Positions 6,777 through 16,282 of a DNA stretch of 32,093 nucleotides are shown piece by piece; position 1 is the first letter of the stretch, and each line of letters opens with the position of its first letter. The stretch is from CAWDMN01 sp963803155 (GTDB lineage Bacteria > Acidobacteriota > Terriglobia > Versatilivoradales > Versatilivoraceae), in NCBI GenBank assembly GCA_963803155.1, contig CAWDMN010000021.1, forward strand, positions 1-32,093. The letters are read 5' to 3'. The notes below the pieces were generated by a model. That model had not been told where the DNA came from and made no database searches. It saw nothing but the letters and a program-made list of their open reading frames with translations. The translations under genes and the position numbers were made by a program.

Positions 6777-9441
6777 ATGGAAAGTCTTCTAAGATTATGG
6801 CGAAGGGCTACGTTTTTCTTTCGGCGAGACCAGATGGATCGGGATCTGGCCGAAGAGATGCGGCTGCACTTGGAGATGAAGGCCGAGGAAAAAAGGCAAG
6901 CCGGCATGAATGAGAAGGAGGCGCAGCAAGCCGCCTGCCGGGAGTTTGGCAATGCCGCTTTGTTGAAGGAAGCCCGCCGGGAAATGTGGGGATGGACGGC
7001 TCTGGAATCCATCACACAAGACGTCCGCTACACACTGCGCGGAATGAGTCGCAGCCCCGGATTCACGGCCGTTGCGGTCCTCTCGCTGGCCCTTGGCATC
7101 GGCGCCAACACGGCCATTTTCAGCCTGATCAACGCCCTCATGCTACGCACGCTGCCTATCCACGATCCGGGACGATTGGTGGAATTGCTCTTCAAAGCTC
7201 CGGGGCAAGACCATTTCAACGCCTTCGACTGGCGGAACTATCAGCATTACCGCGAGAACAATCATGTGTTTTCGGGACTGATTGCGGCGTCCGACACACC
7301 CTTCAGCATACAGGGTAACGGATTGGAACCGGAGATCGTACGCGGAGGATTCGTATCCACAAATTACTTTTCGACGCTAGGCGTGAATCCCGCTGCTGGG
7401 CCGTCTCATCGGCCAGGAAGACGGCAGCCCGGGCTCCTCTGCCAATGTCGCGGTGGTGAGCTGGTCCTACTGGCAGAACAGGTTCAACTCCGACCGCGAC
7501 GATCATTGGAAGGCAAATCAGCGAAGGCGACCATCCGCTGACCATTGTCGGAGTCGACCCCCAGAGGGTTTCGTCGGCCTGGAGCCGGCGAACCCTCAAG
7601 ACATCTGGTTGCCGCTGACTGCCCACCAGCCGAGCAACGCCACCACCGCGAAGTACTGGCTGAAATTGGCTGCGTATCTGAAGCCGGGTATATCCATCGA
7701 GCAGGCCCGTGCAGAGATGAACGTTCTGTGGCAGTGGACCCTGGAGGAGGAATTCAAAGCCAATGACGATCGCACGGTTCGCGACTGGAAAATGGAGGTT
7801 CAGCCCGCGGCGGCCGGTCTTTCTCACCTGCGCGATCAGGTTGGGAAGCCGGCTCTGGTGCTGATGGCGGTGGCGGTGCTTCTGCTCATGACCGCATGTG
7901 CCAATATTGCCAGCTTATTGTTGGCGCGCGGGGCAGCCCGCCGGAGGGAAATGGCAGTGCGCGTATCACTGGGCGCCGGCCGGTTTCGTCTGCTTCGGCA
8001 GCAGTTGACGGAATCCATACTGCTCGCCGTTTCCGGTGCGCTGCCCGGCACGTTGCTGGCTTATTGGGGCACGGACGTGCTTGTAGGGATTATGGGGAGC
8101 GGACGGGAGCGGGTCGAAATCCAGGCAGATCCCGATTGGGCGGTGCTTCTCTTCACCGCCGCAGTTACCTTGTCCATCGGCGTCCTGTTCGGACTCGCCC
8201 CCGCGTGGCAGACGTTCCGGTCCGCTCCGGCAGCTTTCCTGCGCGTATCCGCCATAGGGAGCCACACCCGTCAGGGGCGGCTATTCAGCAAAAGCCTGGT
8301 AGCGGCGCAGGTGGCGTTCTCCGTGGCACTGCTGAGCGCCGCCAGCTTGTTTGTCCGCCACCTGTCAAACCTGACACACCTCAACCTGGGCTTCCAACGC
8401 GACCACGTATTGCTGGTGGATCTCAACGCGGCTGGCAGCGGATATGACCGCGAGCAATTGTCTCGCGCCTACCAAAACCTGCTGGGGCGTTTTGAGGCTA
8501 TTCCGGGCGTGCGTTCGGCGACCATGTGCGGGTACTATCCGATGGCTGGAGCAGGTGCGATGGATCCAGCAACCGTGGAAGGGTACCAATCCAAGCCGGG
8601 GGAGCGCCGCTTTCTTTCCGAAAACTGGGTAGCGCCAAAGTACTTCGCGACCTTCGGAATTCCCCTGATGATGGGTCGCGATTTCAGCTTCCGGGACGAT
8701 GGCCGCCCGCGCGTGGCCATCGTCAATCAGACGCTGGCCCGTTACTTTTTCGGCGATGGCAATCCCCTCGGAAGACACATCACGTTCGACGGCGACAGCC
8801 AGCCCTTCGAGATCGTGGGTGTCGTGGGCAATGCGAAGTCCGGGGGCATGAGTGAGCCCGCGTTGCGTTTTGTTTTCTTCAACAGCTTCCAGTTGGGAAG
8901 CGATTCCTCCCACTTTGCGCTGCGGACTTCGATTGAACCAGAGTTAGTAGCGGGGGACGTGCGCCGCGTCGTGCGCGAATTGTTAAAGACAGTGGCCGTC
9001 GAGAATATCAAGACGCTTAGCGACCAGGTGGATGGCGCGATTGTTCCGGAACGCCTCAGCGCCGTCCTATCCGGGTTTTTCGGGACGTTGGGCGCGTTAC
9101 TCGCGGCACTGGGCCTTTACGGGCTGCTGGCTTATACCGTGGCGCAACGCATTAATGAGATCGGAATTCGCATTGCGATCGGCGCGACGCGCACCGATAT
9201 CATGCGAATGGTGTTTCGCGAGGCCCTTGGAATGAGCTGCGCGGGCCTAGTGGTTGGAGGGTTCATCGCGTATTGGGGCAAACGCCTCGTGGCGAGTCTG
9301 ATTCCAGATCTCCCAGTACAAAGCATGGTCCCCATCTTCTTCGGCGCGGCAGTGATGGTGGCACTTGCGATGGTTGCCGCCTATGTGCCGGCACGCCGGG
9401 CAACTCGCGTGGATCCGATGGAAGCAGTACGATGCGAGTAG
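6777..9441 (+). pseudogene. ADOP-family permease, copy 2, three clustered frameshifts
   Basis: By analogy with copies 1 and 4 the start is ATG 6777 (MESLLRLWRRATFFF), 7 bp after the copy 1 stop; an ATG at 6771 is in the same frame. The ADOP N-terminus, TM1 (FTAVAVLSLALGIGANTAIF) and first periplasmic half are intact up to GVNPAA. The family-like reading then changes frame near 7398-7402 (to RLIGQEDGSPGSSANVAVVS), again near 7495-7499 (to TIIGRQISEGDHPLTIVGVD) and again near 7562-7567 (to GFVGLEPANPQDIWLPLT). From there it stays open for about 620 codons through both FtsX blocks to PARRATRVDPMEAVRCE. Three indels in under 170 bp in an otherwise well-preserved gene means either a young pseudogene or local sequencing error. 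If corrected, it would be about 885 residues. Confidence 0.85.
6873..6997 (+). repeat. 125-bp block shared with ADOP copy 1
   Basis: The partner of 4196-4320 at a constant offset of 2677 bp. It encodes the same ADOP linker, with one substitution: SREMWGW becomes RREMWGW. Confidence 0.9.
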
Positions 9442-9597
9442 ACACGCCTCACAAGGTGAGGATTGAGACATAAGCCTGAATGGTAGCCATCTCAAGATTG
9501 GCCTTACTTGGTTTTGTGCGTGGTGCCGATAGCAGACTAACTTCCAGCGTGCCTCGCCACCCAAGTCGATCCCCTGTGGCGTTGCAGGAGGAATGAA

Positions 9598-12279
9598 GTG
9601 GTAACTGAAAACTTTTTTCGGATCTGGCGCCGGTTGCTGTTTTTCTTCCGGCGTCATCAAATGGATCAGGACCTGGCCGAAGAGATGCGGCTGCATCTGG
9701 AATTGAAAGCCCAGGAAAAAAGGGAGGCCGGGCTCTCCGAGGAAGAAGCCCATCAGGCTGCCCGCCTGGAATTTGGCAATTCGATGCTCTTGAAGGAAGC
9801 CAGCCGGGAGATGTGGGGAGGGACGAGTCTGGAATCCTTCCTGGCAGATCTTCGCTTTGGATTTCGCATGTTGACGAAGAACCCCGCCTTTGCTGCCGTA
9901 GCCATGCTCACGCTGGCATTAGGAATTGGCGTGAACACCGCCATCTTCAGCGTGTTTTACGGCGTCCTGTTGCGCCCCCTGCCATATCCCAAACCGAGCC
10001 AGATTGTCGAACTGCGGGAAGCCGATGCCGGCGGCAATCCGATGAACTTTGCCGATCCCAACTTTGAAGACCTTCGCAGTCAAAATCATTCGCTCGAAAA
10101 TATTGCGGAATACGGCGCTTCGCTCGAATCCATCTCCGGAGGGTCTGAGCCGAGCCGGACCATGCTTGCAGAGGTTTCGCGGGATTTCTTTTCGATACTG
10201 AGAGTGCAGCCCATTCGGGGGCGCAGCTTTGCCGCGGAAGATCAGCGTTTCGGCGCCCCTGCCGTTGGTTTGGTGAGCTATGATTATTGGAGGCAGTATT
10301 TGGGCGGGACGGGCGACCTTTCGAGTGTTAAGCTCCAATTAGGCCACCAGTCCTGTTCGATTATCGGCGTCCTTCCGCCGGGTTTTCGATTTCCTTCCGA
10401 CAGCGATATTTGGGTTCCGCGAGAGCTTTTCGAGCGGTTGCCCAGCCGCACCGCTCACAATTGGCAAGTAGTGGCGCGGCTGCGGGAAGGATACTCGCTT
10501 GCCCAGGCGCGCACCGAATTGTCTGCCATTGCTCAGCGGCTCAAAAATCAGTATGGACAGGATACAATGATGACGGCAGTATGGGTGGCTCCTCTGCAAG
10601 ATTCCCTTACTCACGGCACGCGGCCGGTCCTTTTGATTCTATTGGCTGCCGCGGGTTTCCTCTTGCTGGTGGCATGTGCCAATGTCGTGAATCTGTTATA
10701 TGCCCAGTCCTCTGTGCGTGAGTGGGAATTGGCCATCCGAGCGGCCCTGGGAGCCGGCCGGATGCGGTTAATACGCCAGTTCCTGACCGAAGCTCTTCTG
10801 TTATCTTTCAGCGGCGGCGTTCTTGGGCTACTAGCGGCGTTCGGGGGAGTAAAAATTCTTCTCGCGATTGCCCCCGAGAATCTGCCACGCCTCGATGACA
10901 TTTCCATTAACGTTCCCGTTTTCCTCTTCACTCTCGGCATGTCGGCGTTGGTGGCAGTGGGCCTCGGTTTCTTCACCGCCATGCGCGCCACTTCCGGAAC
11001 CGCACACATATCTCTGACTGAACGGCTTCGAGGGCGCGGCGGCAAACCAATCGGAAACCGCCTGAGCCACATCATCGTCGGAATGCAAATTGCGATCAGC
11101 TTGCTGATGCTCATCGGAGCCGGTTTGCTGGGTCGGAGTCTGCTGCAGATACTTTCGGTCGATCCTGGTTTCCGAACAAATCATGTGGTTGCGATGGATC
11201 TTGCCCTTTCTTTTGTCTCCACGGAGGATGAAAAAGTTCAACGGGTACGCTTTATCAGCCAACTCTTCGCGGGTTTGAAAACCATTCCCGGCGTCGAAGA
11301 GGTTGGATGCGCCAATGGCCTGCCTCTCGCGACGCGCTTATCGGACGGAACTTATGTGGTCATAAACCCCGGACAGGCGACTCCGCGTATGGAGGACCTC
11401 GAACAACTCTTTCATAATTCGGCTCGCACCGGGGATGCCAACTATTGCGTGGCTAGTGAAGGCTTCTTTCACATCCTGGGGATTCCTCTGCGGCAAGGCC
11501 GGATATTTGATGAACGAGATACTATGGCAACCCAGCATGTCACTCTTGTTAGCGAGTCTCTGGCCCGGCAGAAATGGCCCAATCAAAATCCCCTTGGCCG
11601 TATGATTGAGTTTGGCAACATGGATGGCGATCCTCGATTGTTGACCATCGTGGGGGTTGTGGGGGATGTCCGGCAAAACAGCCTGGAGGCAGCTCCCTCC
11701 CCCACCATTTATGTAAACTATCGGCAACGGCCGCAGGCCACCGGTAACTTCAATATTGTGATGCGGACGAATTCCGATCCAAACCTAATCCTTCCGGCGG
11801 CACGGGAAGTTTTACGCAACCTGAATCCAATGATTCCCCCGCGCTTCCGCGGCTTCACTCAGGTATATTCCGCTGCACTTCGGACACGCCGATTTATCCT
11901 TGTCCTGGTGGGTGTCTTAGGGGGAACCGCTTTATTGCTCGCCGTAGCCGGACTTTATGGCATGATGGCTTATTCCGTGACGCAACGCACCCGAGAGATC
12001 GGAGTACAGATCGCCTTGGGCGCTCGGGCCATCGATATTTTGAAATTGATCCTTGGCCAGGCAGTGTTGACTACTGTTACAGGTGTGGCCTGTGGAATTG
12101 CCGGCGCGCTTGCTTTGACCAGGTTGATGAATTCGCTGCTGTTTGGAGTGAAGGCAACCGACCTTGCAACCTTTGCTGGAGTCGCATTATTGCTCTCGTT
12201 TGTGGCCCTCCTGGCTAGTTATATTCCGGCGCGAAAGGCAATGAAAGTCGATCCTTTGGTTGCATTGCGATATGAATGA
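9598..12279 (+). CDS. ADOP-family MacB/FtsX-like permease, copy 3
   Basis: 893 residues from GTG 9598, chosen because AGGAGG lies 6 bp upstream and the product begins directly with MVTENFFRIWRRLLFFFRR. Order of parts: ADOP N-terminal segment (DLAEEMRLHLELKAQEKREA, EFGNSMLLKEASREMWGG), TM1 (FAAVAMLTLALGIGVNTAIF), periplasmic core domain 1, FtsX block 1 (LLAAAGFLLLVACANVVNLLY ... IRAALGAGRMRLIRQFLTEA), a TM plus periplasmic core domain 2 (FFHILGIPLRQGRIFDERD), and FtsX block 2 (GGTALLLAVAGLYGMMAYSV ... GVQIALGARAIDILKLILGQ), ending PARKAMKVDPLVALRYE. A 156-bp gap separates it from copy 2, the largest in the array, so it may have its own promoter; none is obvious. A small CCTCAC-AAG-GTGAGG hairpin sits at 9447-9461. 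Intact; substrate unknown. Confidence 0.92.
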   Translation: MVTENFFRIWRRLLFFFRRHQMDQDLAEEMRLHLELKAQEKREAGLSEEEAHQAARLEFGNSMLLKEASREMWGGTSLESFLADLRFGFRMLTKNPAFAAVAMLTLALGIGVNTAIFSVFYGVLLRPLPYPKPSQIVELREADAGGNPMNFADPNFEDLRSQNHSLENIAEYGASLESISGGSEPSRTMLAEVSRDFFSILRVQPIRGRSFAAEDQRFGAPAVGLVSYDYWRQYLGGTGDLSSVKLQLGHQSCSIIGVLPPGFRFPSDSDIWVPRELFERLPSRTAHNWQVVARLREGYSLAQARTELSAIAQRLKNQYGQDTMMTAVWVAPLQDSLTHGTRPVLLILLAAAGFLLLVACANVVNLLYAQSSVREWELAIRAALGAGRMRLIRQFLTEALLLSFSGGVLGLLAAFGGVKILLAIAPENLPRLDDISINVPVFLFTLGMSALVAVGLGFFTAMRATSGTAHISLTERLRGRGGKPIGNRLSHIIVGMQIAISLLMLIGAGLLGRSLLQILSVDPGFRTNHVVAMDLALSFVSTEDEKVQRVRFISQLFAGLKTIPGVEEVGCANGLPLATRLSDGTYVVINPGQATPRMEDLEQLFHNSARTGDANYCVASEGFFHILGIPLRQGRIFDERDTMATQHVTLVSESLARQKWPNQNPLGRMIEFGNMDGDPRLLTIVGVVGDVRQNSLEAAPSPTIYVNYRQRPQATGNFNIVMRTNSDPNLILPAAREVLRNLNPMIPPRFRGFTQVYSAALRTRRFILVLVGVLGGTALLLAVAGLYGMMAYSVTQRTREIGVQIALGARAIDILKLILGQAVLTTVTGVACGIAGALALTRLMNSLLFGVKATDLATFAGVALLLSFVALLASYIPARKAMKVDPLVALRYE

Positions 12280-12286
12280 GGTGTCC

Positions 12287-14914
12287 ATGGAAAAGCTGAG
12301 TCAGATCTGGCGGCGACTGCGATTTTTTTTCCGGCACGGCCAAATGGACCATGACTTGGCCGAAGAGATGCAACTGCACCTGGAGTTAAAAGAAGAGGAG
12401 AAAAAAGCAGCCGGATTCGACGAGGAAGAAGCCCGGCTGGCCGCCCGCCGGGAATTTGGCAATCCGATGCTGTTAAGGGAAGCAAGCCGGGAGATGTGGG
12501 GATGGACTACGATTGAATCCATTCTTCAAGACCTTCGCTACGGACTGCGAATGCTGCTGAAGAATCCTGGCTTTTCTTTTGTGGCAATCCTAACCCTGGC
12601 GCTCGGTATTGGCGCCAACAGCGCTATTTTCAGCGTAGTGGACGGTTTTTTCCTGCGCTCTCTTCCTGTCAAGAATCCAAACGAATTGGTCTGGATCAAA
12701 GCACAACGTCAGGGCCAATCCCACGAAATTTCGTATCTTGATTACCAGGATATCTGCCGCCAGAGCACGGCCTTTTCAGGCATTGCCGCTGTTTCAGGAC
12801 ACGGTGCCATGTTAAACATGGGCGGGGAGACAGAACTTGTCAGGGCGGATTGGGTTTCGGAAAATCATTTTTCGTTTCTCGGATTAAACGCTGCTCTTGG
12901 CCGGACTTTTGTGGCAGGAGAAGATTGGAGCCAGTATAAGACTCCGCCCGTGGTGATCAGCACAGGACTATGGAAACGGCGTTTTGGGGCTGACCCCGGA
13001 ATCATTGGGAAAACGGTAATCCTCAACAACCGGGATGCTCTGATTTTAGGTGTGGCGCCGCGTTGGTTTACAGGACTCCTGCAGGGGGTGGTGACTGAAG
13101 TCTGGTTTCCTTGCATTGCTTGGACATCGGGCAAAGACCTGCAAAGCAGGGGAAAAACCGATTATTGGGAATTGCTAGGGCGATTGAATCCTGGAATAAG
13201 AGAAGAGAAAGCCCGGGCGGAATTGGACACCATTGCTTACCGTCTTGCGGAAGTCTCTCCATCCACCAACAAAGGCATAAACTTCCTAGTGGAGACAGAA
13301 TCAGAAAGAGCCAGAGATAAGCTCATGCTGCCCTTTTTTCTATTATGTGGCACCGGTTTGGTTTTAATCATTTGCTGCGCCAATGTTTCAGGAATGATGC
13401 TGGCCCAAGCTGCGGCTCGTCAACGCGAGATTGTGGTGCGTTTGGCCTTGGGCTCTGGACGCCGCCGTTTGGTGCGGCAATTGTTAACGGAAAGCCTGCT
13501 GCTGGCTGGTTTGGGCGCAACGATTAGTCTGCTTCTAACTGTATGGCTTTTCAAGCTTCAACCGGCCATGATGCCGCCGGGCCCATTCATAATGAATTTT
13601 GATTTTCGTGTCGATGCACGGGTGCTGGTTTTTACATTGGGGGTTTCCATGTTCACGGCAATCATGTCAGGATTAGCGCCCGCTTTTCGTGCCGCCAGGA
13701 CGGATTTATCGTCAACACTTAAAGGAAAGGGAATGGTGAATAAACGCAGAAAGTGGTGGCCGGGCACTCGCAACCTCTTTGTGGTTGGCCAAGTGGCGCT
13801 ATCGCTGACTATGGTTGTAACCGCCGGACTGTTCTTAAAAAGTCTGCTCTTGAGTGAGCAAATCAATCCGGGATTTGATACCAGCAAAAAACTGTTAATC
13901 GTAAATTTAGCCCCCACCATAAAGCCACAGGCCTTTTATTCGCCCGTTATTGAGAGAATTGGAGCTCTTCCAGGAGTAAAGAGGGTCAGCTATGCAATGC
14001 GCATGCTATTGAGCGGCACAGGCGGAGGTTTGTCCTGTGAGGTATCCATACCGGGAGTGGAGCCTCAGGCGGGTCATAAAGGGTTTATTGTCAAATTCAA
14101 TTCCGTGGGTCGGGATTACTTCCAAACAGTCGGATGTGGCATTTTGCGCGGACGCCCCTTCGACACAAGAGAAGAATCAGGGCAGCAGCGAAGTGTAATT
14201 ATCAACGAGGCCATGGCAAAACGATTTTGGAGCGATCCGGAGGTGATTGGCAAATACATAACAGTAGAAGGCAATCATTGCCAAATTGTCGGTTTAGTGC
14301 AGGATGGCAAGATCAATAACGTTCACCAAACTCCTGAAGCCTATCTCTATTTTCCGTTTACACAATATCCGAGGGGCGAGGCCTCCATTCTGGTTGAAAC
14401 CACAGGGGATCCTGGCCAGCTGGCAGGAGCGGTCAAACAAGAAATACGAACAATAGACAAGGGCGTGAATTTTTACAGTGTCCAGACTCTAAAAGAATTA
14501 ATGGGTGCAGCTCTTTGGGAGGATCGGATGGCGTTCCTTTTAACAGTTGCCCTCGGAATCCTCGGGACCTTTTTGACCGCGATTGGGCTGTATGGGGTTG
14601 TGGCTTATCTTGCCAAGAAAGGCACGCCAGAAATTGGAATCCGCCTTGCCTTGGGCGCTCAACGCCGGGATGTATACAAGTTAGTTCTCGGTCAAGGAAT
14701 GCGTCTTGCCGGGGCGGGAATTCTAGTTGGTTTGGGCCTGGCTGGTGTGCTGATGAAGGTGATTTCCAGCGCGATTTATGGGGTTGAATCTAATAACACC
14801 GTTATATTTTTAGGAAGTGCATCCCTGGTCTTGTCAGTCGCATTGCTGGCCAGCTTTATTCCTGCACGCCGCGCGGCACAGGTCGATCCTTTGGTGGCCC
14901 TACGGGAGGAATGA
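12287..14914 (+). CDS. ADOP-family MacB/FtsX-like permease, copy 4
   Basis: 875 residues from ATG 12287, with GAGGTG 3 bp upstream and 7 bp after the copy 3 stop, the same junction pattern as padR/copy 1. It begins MEKLSQIWRRLRFFFRHGQM, then the ADOP linker (EEKKAAGFDEEEARLAARRE), TM1 (FSFVAILTLALGIGANSAIF), periplasmic domain 1 (VSENHFSFLGLNAALGRTF), FtsX block 1 (LLCGTGLVLIICCANVSGMM ... VRLALGSGRRRLVRQLLTES), domain 2 (FQTVGCGILRGRPFDTREES) and FtsX block 2 (LGTFLTAIGLYGVVAYLA ... GIRLALGAQRRDVYKLVLGQ), ending PARRAAQVDPLVALREE. It is the most divergent intact copy; its variable periplasmic domains suggest a different ligand or partner from copies 1-3. Intact and tightly linked to copy 3. 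Confidence 0.92.
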   Translation: MEKLSQIWRRLRFFFRHGQMDHDLAEEMQLHLELKEEEKKAAGFDEEEARLAARREFGNPMLLREASREMWGWTTIESILQDLRYGLRMLLKNPGFSFVAILTLALGIGANSAIFSVVDGFFLRSLPVKNPNELVWIKAQRQGQSHEISYLDYQDICRQSTAFSGIAAVSGHGAMLNMGGETELVRADWVSENHFSFLGLNAALGRTFVAGEDWSQYKTPPVVISTGLWKRRFGADPGIIGKTVILNNRDALILGVAPRWFTGLLQGVVTEVWFPCIAWTSGKDLQSRGKTDYWELLGRLNPGIREEKARAELDTIAYRLAEVSPSTNKGINFLVETESERARDKLMLPFFLLCGTGLVLIICCANVSGMMLAQAAARQREIVVRLALGSGRRRLVRQLLTESLLLAGLGATISLLLTVWLFKLQPAMMPPGPFIMNFDFRVDARVLVFTLGVSMFTAIMSGLAPAFRAARTDLSSTLKGKGMVNKRRKWWPGTRNLFVVGQVALSLTMVVTAGLFLKSLLLSEQINPGFDTSKKLLIVNLAPTIKPQAFYSPVIERIGALPGVKRVSYAMRMLLSGTGGGLSCEVSIPGVEPQAGHKGFIVKFNSVGRDYFQTVGCGILRGRPFDTREESGQQRSVIINEAMAKRFWSDPEVIGKYITVEGNHCQIVGLVQDGKINNVHQTPEAYLYFPFTQYPRGEASILVETTGDPGQLAGAVKQEIRTIDKGVNFYSVQTLKELMGAALWEDRMAFLLTVALGILGTFLTAIGLYGVVAYLAKKGTPEIGIRLALGAQRRDVYKLVLGQGMRLAGAGILVGLGLAGVLMKVISSAIYGVESNNTVIFLGSASLVLSVALLASFIPARRAAQVDPLVALREE

Positions 14915-14915
14915 A

Positions 14916-15228
14916 GTGATTATAAAAGACTGTTTTGCCTATGGCGCGCTTGGCGTTTTTCTTCCAACACAACCAAATGGAGAAAGATCTTGGGGAAGAG
15001 ATACAGCTGCACCTTGATTTGAAAGTCCAGGAAAAAAGAGAAGCCGGCTTGGAGGAAAAAGAGGTGCAACAGGCTGCCATCAGCGAGTTCGGCGTAGCTC
15101 CCTCGGATTGGTTGACTTTTGGCTGTGTTGCGATTGTTCTTTGCCTGGTTGGATTCTTGGCCTGCTTTCTCCCCCCCGCCCACCTCGCGGCACAAGTCGA
15201 ACCCAGGGCGGCCTTGCGGCGAGAATAA
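14916..15228 (+). pseudogene. ADOP copy 5, collapsed to N- and C-terminal ends
   Basis: Just after copy 4 the ancestral start is recognisable as GTG 14916 by analogy with copy 3, but the frame is shifted before 14941. From ATG 14941 the reading is MARLAFFFQHNQMEKDLGEE, then the ADOP linker (KREAGLEEKEVQQAAISEFG), which jumps directly to a C-terminal ADOP tail (VAPSDWLTFGCVAIVLCLVG ... AAQVEPRAALRRE). About 780 residues including all periplasmic and most membrane segments are missing. The join falls at TTCGGC (15088-15093), where ADOP genes have FG codons both in the N-terminal EFGN motif and in the C-terminal LFGV motif. This suggests deletion between short repeats. The small product would have a single membrane segment; translation is possible but function is doubtful. 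Confidence 0.85.
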
Positions 15229-15984
15229 TTAGGCACCTAGTGCGTCATATGACGATCTTTCAAGCTTGTATAACCTCAAGCCCGTAAATAGTGACCACAA
15301 TCCAAAAGCGATCAGGCAAGGGAGAAGCAATAGAGCCAACGCGGGAAGCACGACATAGAATCCACCAATGATGCCTTCGATGCCGGCGACGATCCCCAAA
15401 TAGGCTGAAGCCTTATCGAAGACTCCTTTGAGCATGATAAGGCCTATAATGAGGAGCCCTATTGAAGACACCACAAAACTGTAAAACGTGGCTAGCGGCA
15501 ATGTTGCAAGTGCATAATATTCGGCTGCCAAATAGGCTGAGCGTTGCAAATCGGTGGTGGAGGCTGCGTAATGTTGAGTAAGTGAGGCCAGCGTAAGAGA
15601 GTTTGACTCCGTGATGCTCAAATCCATCACGGCAAATAAAAGCATTAGCACAGTGGCTATGAGCATAGCATTTCCAGCAAACGGCTTGAGTGCGAAATAA
15701 AGAGCGAGTACGGCAGGCAGGAGCAACAAGTCTGAAAGGGCAAAAAGCCCAAAGAAAATCATGGCTGATATCGAGTGCGCGGCCAGGCTCTTTAAATATG
15801 GTTCGCTATCACTTACCGGGGGGAAACCCAGAACAATGGTGATTAGAACGCAGGCAATATAAATTAGACCGGTCAGAAAAATGCAAACTCCTCCTGTTCG
15901 GTACAGGCCATTCCACCTTGAATCAGCTTGAACCTTGGTTTTTTCAGCGGCCCTCTGGATCTGATTTATATTTAGATTACTCAT
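15229..15984 (-). CDS. Polytopic membrane protein, DUF4386-like
   Basis: 251 residues with about six or seven predicted membrane helices: GVCIFLTGLIYIACVLITIV, SAMIFFGLFALSDLLLLPAV, MLIATVLMLLFAVMDLS, YALATLPLATFYSFVVSS, IGLLIIGLIMLKGV and a C-terminal VLPALALLLLPCLIAFGLW. The topology and the N-terminal RWNGLYRTGG entry into the first helix recall the DUF4386 family, whose function is unknown; that assignment is tentative. The start at 15984 is preceded by a weak AAGGA motif. Its stop codon abuts the stop of the ADOP copy 5 remnant without a spacer, so it converges with the array. It lies downstream of the GntR-ABC operon but is separated from it by a 345-bp gap carrying several hairpins, so it is probably transcribed separately. 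Confidence 0.7.
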   Translation of the reverse strand: MSNLNINQIQRAAEKTKVQADSRWNGLYRTGGVCIFLTGLIYIACVLITIVLGFPPVSDSEPYLKSLAAHSISAMIFFGLFALSDLLLLPAVLALYFALKPFAGNAMLIATVLMLLFAVMDLSITESNSLTLASLTQHYAASTTDLQRSAYLAAEYYALATLPLATFYSFVVSSIGLLIIGLIMLKGVFDKASAYLGIVAGIEGIIGGFYVVLPALALLLLPCLIAFGLWSLFTGLRLYKLERSSYDALGA

Positions 15985-16150
15985 TTCTCATATCCTTTAT
16001 GTCCAACTACGGTTTGCTTTTAGCAAGCATGCTGGCCAACATACCTTTGGCTTCAGGGATAGGCGACCTGCCATTCTCACCTGCCTCGACAAGGTGATCT
16101 ATTAATCTGTGCAAAATAATCAGGAGGAGATTTTTACCCCTATCCCCTCA

Positions 16151-16178
16151 CCCCTTCCCCCGTCGTCGGGGGAAGGGG
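16151..16178. repeat. Palindrome with 12-bp arms
   Basis: CCCCTTCCCCCG and CGGGGGAAGGGG enclose the loop TCGT. It is preceded by CCTATCCCCTCA, a context typical of dispersed REP-like repeats. It belongs to a group of four inverted repeats between the ABC operon and the DUF4386-like gene. Confidence 0.75.
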
Positions 16179-16204
16179 AACATAACACAAAATCTCCAAA
16201 TCCG

Positions 16205-16243
16205 GGGGTAGGCCGTCGGGCGTCCTGCTCGACGGCCTACCCC
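16205..16243. repeat. Palindrome with 14-bp arms
   Basis: GGGGTAGGCCGTCG pairs perfectly with CGACGGCCTACCCC around an 11-nt loop. On the minus strand it is followed by GGATTTGGAGATTTT, a moderately T-rich stretch, so it could terminate the ABC operon transcript. It could equally be a REP-type unit. Confidence 0.75.
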
Positions 16244-16258
16244 CCGGCTAATATCTTG

Positions 16259-16273
16259 TGCCCTTTCAGGGCA
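16259..16273. terminator. Small stem-loop, possible terminator
   Basis: TGCCCT-TTC-AGGGCA, followed on the plus strand by TTTTCT. Weak; listed because it completes the hairpin cluster. Confidence 0.35.
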
Positions 16274-16282
16274 TTTTCTAGA

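Noticed and set aside
9447..9461. CCTCAC-AAG-GTGAGG hairpin between ADOP copies 2 and 3 as a terminator
   Set aside because: Only a 6-bp stem and no following T run; could be chance.
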